The notes under the pieces were generated by a model, which was not told the DNA's origin, did not search any database, and saw nothing but the letters and a program-made list of their open reading frames with translations. Below, one piece after another: positions 62,701 through 64,000 of a DNA stretch of 64,000 bases (its first letter is position 1; the number at the start of each line of letters is the position of its first letter). The stretch is taken from positions 558,001 through 622,000 of the forward strand of contig NZ_CP034463.1 in NCBI RefSeq assembly GCF_003955715.1, written 5' to 3'. A program made the position numbers and the translations under genes. This DNA comes from Streptomyces aquilus (GTDB lineage: Bacteria; Actinomycetota; Actinomycetes; Streptomycetales; Streptomycetaceae).

Positions 62701-64000
62701 AGTTCCTGGCGGCACTCCCCCGCGTCCAGGTCCCAGATCCGCAGTCCGCCGGAACCGTCCGCCGAGATTCCCGTCGTGCCGTCCGGGGTCACGGCGAGGG
62801 CGGTGATCCAGTCGTCGTGTTCCCCGGGCAGCACCACCTGGGCCGGGGCGGGCGCCTCCTGCACCGAGGCGAGGGCGGCGGCGATCTGCGGGGCGTCGGG
62901 CATCCGGGCGGACGCGTCCCGCAGCAGTTCGGCAGCGGCGGGCGCGTCGCCCCGCTCGCGGTGCACCAGCGCCAGCAGGTAGGTGCCGTCGTCGGGGTCG
63001 CCGAACCGCACGGACTCCAGCTCGTCCACCAGTTCGGCGTCGGTGATCACACCCGTCCGCCAGCGGTGCAGTCCGCGGTTGTAGCGGGCGTGCGGGTGGT
63101 GGGGATCGGCCCGCAGGGCGCGGGTCCACAGCTCCTCGGCGCTGTCGCGGCGGCCGAGGTCCAGCATGGACAGCGCGTGGTTGGAGAGGCTGTCGGCGAG
63201 CAGGGTGGCCGCGGACGGGGCGCGGCGGGGATAGGGGCCCACCTCGCGCCAGTGCACCTCGACCAGCCGCTCGGCGAGCGGGCCGAGCCGGGAGGGGCGG
63301 GCGGTGGGGTCCTGCGCGAAGCACTCGCGCAGGACGTCCAGTATCTCGTCCGGCACCCGCTGGATCGCGCCCGGCGCCCGGGACCGGATGTAGCCCTCGA
63401 AGGCGTCGCCCGCGGTCGTCCCGTCCCGCACCGGCGGACTGCCCAGGAGCATTTCGAACACGGTGACCGCCCAGGACCACACGTCCGTGGCCGGGGTGAG
63501 CCCGGACGGCGAGCGTGCCTGCTCGGGCGAGCAGTACGCGGGGTCCAGGCCGCCCCGGCTGACGAACGGCTCCGCGTCCCCGACCGTGCGGGCCCGTGCC
63601 AGGCCGAAGTCGGTGACCTTGACCGTGCCGTCCTGGGTCAGCATCACGTTGGCGGGCTTGACGTCCTGGTGCACGACGCCGTTGTCGTGCGCGTGGTCCA
63701 GGCCCCAGGCGGACTGGATCGCGACATCCAACAGCGTCGCCAAGGGATCGTCGCCGTACAGGGTCCGATCGCGGACGGCTTCCGCGAGGCTGCCGCCGTC
63801 GGCCCACTCGGCGAAGACCCTTGGCACGTCCTCCAGGGTGCGCACGTAGACGCAGTTGGCGATGTGCGGGTGCAGGCCCAGCCCCACCCACACCTCCGCC
63901 TCCCGCTCGAAGTCCCCGAGCCCCTCCGGCGAGCGGACGACGGCCGGGCGCGGGGTCTTCACCGCCAGATCGATGTCCCAGCCTCGGTGGTGGACCCGGT
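59766..64000 (-). CDS. Ser/Thr kinase-WD40-TPR protein, N-terminus off the right edge
   Basis: At least 1,410 codons lie in the window and the start is beyond 64000. The kinase domain is nearly complete: AVKTP with the Lys, VVHQDVKPANVML (HQD in place of HRD), TDFGLARAR and AYCSPEQ. A TPR-like linker follows, then many WD40 repeats in two blocks separated by a helical insert (for example LRIWDLDAGECR, VKIWDLHAGELRW, IRLWDVAAARCVHVLTGH). The C-terminus is again TPR-like (ERDLGPDHPATLEAVAALASLL). Likely a large cytoplasmic signalling scaffold. HQD is common in this kinase-WD40 group and need not mean inactivity. Confidence 0.92.
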   Translation of the reverse strand, partial: RVHHRGWDIDLAVKTPRPAVVRSPEGLGDFEREAEVWVGLGLHPHIANCVYVRTLEDVPRVFAEWADGGSLAEAVRDRTLYGDDPLATLLDVAIQSAWGLDHAHDNGVVHQDVKPANVMLTQDGTVKVTDFGLARARTVGDAEPFVSRGGLDPAYCSPEQARSPSGLTPATDVWSWAVTVFEMLLGSPPVRDGTTAGDAFEGYIRSRAPGAIQRVPDEILDVLRECFAQDPTARPSRLGPLAERLVEVHWREVGPYPRRAPSAATLLADSLSNHALSMLDLGRRDSAEELWTRALRADPHHPHARYNRGLHRWRTGVITDAELVDELESVRFGDPDDGTYLLALVHRERGDAPAAAELLRDASARMPDAPQIAAALASVQEAPAPAQVVLPGEHDDWITALAVTPDGTTGISADGSGGLRIWDLDAGECRQELHLDTYRASALAVSDDGRVLVVGGDTRRALVLDFETATGFELPGHPSWVLSVALTEDQRHAVTSGYEGEVVTWDLETGEPVEVRQFESRVDFLGARGTLCCLVDHTRRTTSVHDVRTGALVRRFDHACLSVRFTDDGRRVAVTGGSPDVRLADLGSPDAPRVLKTRYGRPALNTDGTVGFSSGGRDEPSRVWDLATGRCRLSLEATPDTKEVALSATGHRALTAEAKTVRAWHLPPAGPPAPWSYVRPHQAGDLTAAAARAAELLDQAATHGAAGRLEEAAELIRAARALPGHRRHTEPVRLWRRLGALGRRTALVDAWSAGRITPDDDRSWALALSGRSPTALARAGNSEAWVFDVETGQLLHTLSLHTGHLGALAMTADGRLAVSGGEDGRVVAWQPRDRRIVQLFTSPRDRVYYVAVSEDGQVALSGTADGVVAAWDIPSGRSLGRWEAHPGAVLDVAVSADHRYGLSRGQDVTVKIWDLHAGELRWVLGGHAEWIGAARLSEDGRYVVTGGADATVRVWRTADGECEAVLTGHTDAVVDVLPGADGRHLLSCSADGTIRLWDVAAARCVHVLTGHTAAVRSLAVTPDFLLAASGGEDRQARLWDLTAGRELRAFTGFSGAVTDIALAPDGALLLAGDEGGRLLTWALDWEYDFGSATGVLCAESEPVIEELRAEVAVELPSRDDSRPALIEAMARIGERQRHAVTRTLELAAELDKVPSRDDTGYRLYMHSVAEDLASREPDRTPGTAEALTLLLRPEEELNRSETFWANHFALQLQDDLDTLAEAAQLLYREGDAVAAERTWQLVVDVRSHLWDAGYVETQRAMLGWAAVLSDLGRQMEALALIRAVTAERERDLGPDHPATLEAVAALASLLTDKGELDEAERLYDRLVPQLVRRYGRDGLQTLEARVGLARVHRRLGRHGDAAQALREVWAKRRLRLGEHHPDTLAVQTELDSLPGPVPPGPTRRGWRRRR

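Overview
The window is 64 kb of very GC-rich DNA. Third codon positions are almost all G or C, GTG starts and ATGA/GTGA gene overlaps are common, and there are many ECF, TetR, XRE-MmyB and Ser/Thr-kinase genes. Several proteins belong to families I recognise as Streptomyces-type (SCO6745, SCO2400 and SapA-like). I read it as the chromosome of a Streptomyces or close relative. I saw no rRNA or tRNA genes, no CRISPR array and no replication origin.

Layout. 1-11.4 kb is a plant-polysaccharide utilisation locus. A GH31 alpha-xylosidase-like gene (cut by the left edge) and a decayed GH3 gene lie on the minus strand. They diverge from a plus-strand run of GH42 beta-galactosidase, GH36 alpha-galactosidase, GH43 and a secreted GH5-CBM_X2 endoglucanase. 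Two LacI-type palindromes sit in the divergent region. The enzyme mix suits xyloglucan or a similar branched hemicellulose. 11.8-31.5 kb is a patchwork: an intact IS5-family element with a -1 frameshift signal, IS630 relics, small regulator-enzyme pairs (TetR/VOC, AraC/NADPH oxidoreductase), a P450, an SDR, an XRE-MmyB regulator, a truncated sensor kinase, and two paralogous 39-40 residue secreted peptides with a common TVACCG core.

31.5-40.0 kb is a tightly coupled minus-strand operon of the Nit1C / MSMEG_0565-0572 type. It encodes a small MSMEG_0570-family protein, a flavin-dependent oxidoreductase, an amidohydrolase, an MSMEG_0572/Sll0783-family protein, a radical SAM protein, a GNAT-AIR-synthase fusion, a nitrilase, a second nitrilase paralog and a glycosyltransferase. 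The second nitrilase has lost the catalytic Cys (now Asp) and the catalytic Glu (now Asp), so it looks like a pseudoenzyme kept beside an intact paralog. Upstream lies a gene for a TIR-like protein with a zinc ribbon.

40.8-51.4 kb holds an in-frame methyltransferase-M20 peptidase ORF, secreted and esterase genes with a TetR regulator, a Ser/Thr kinase, a SCO2400-family membrane protein, and NUDIX, GNAT and cupin genes. Two near-identical 17-bp dyads suggest that the last group shares a regulator. 51.5-54.4 kb is a siderophore-type ABC importer, followed by an acyl-CoA-synthetase remnant, an ECF sigma factor and a Met/His-rich membrane protein. 56.7-64 kb carries a membrane P-loop/TPR protein and a large Ser/Thr kinase-WD40-TPR protein that runs off the right edge and is translationally coupled to a small protein of unknown function.
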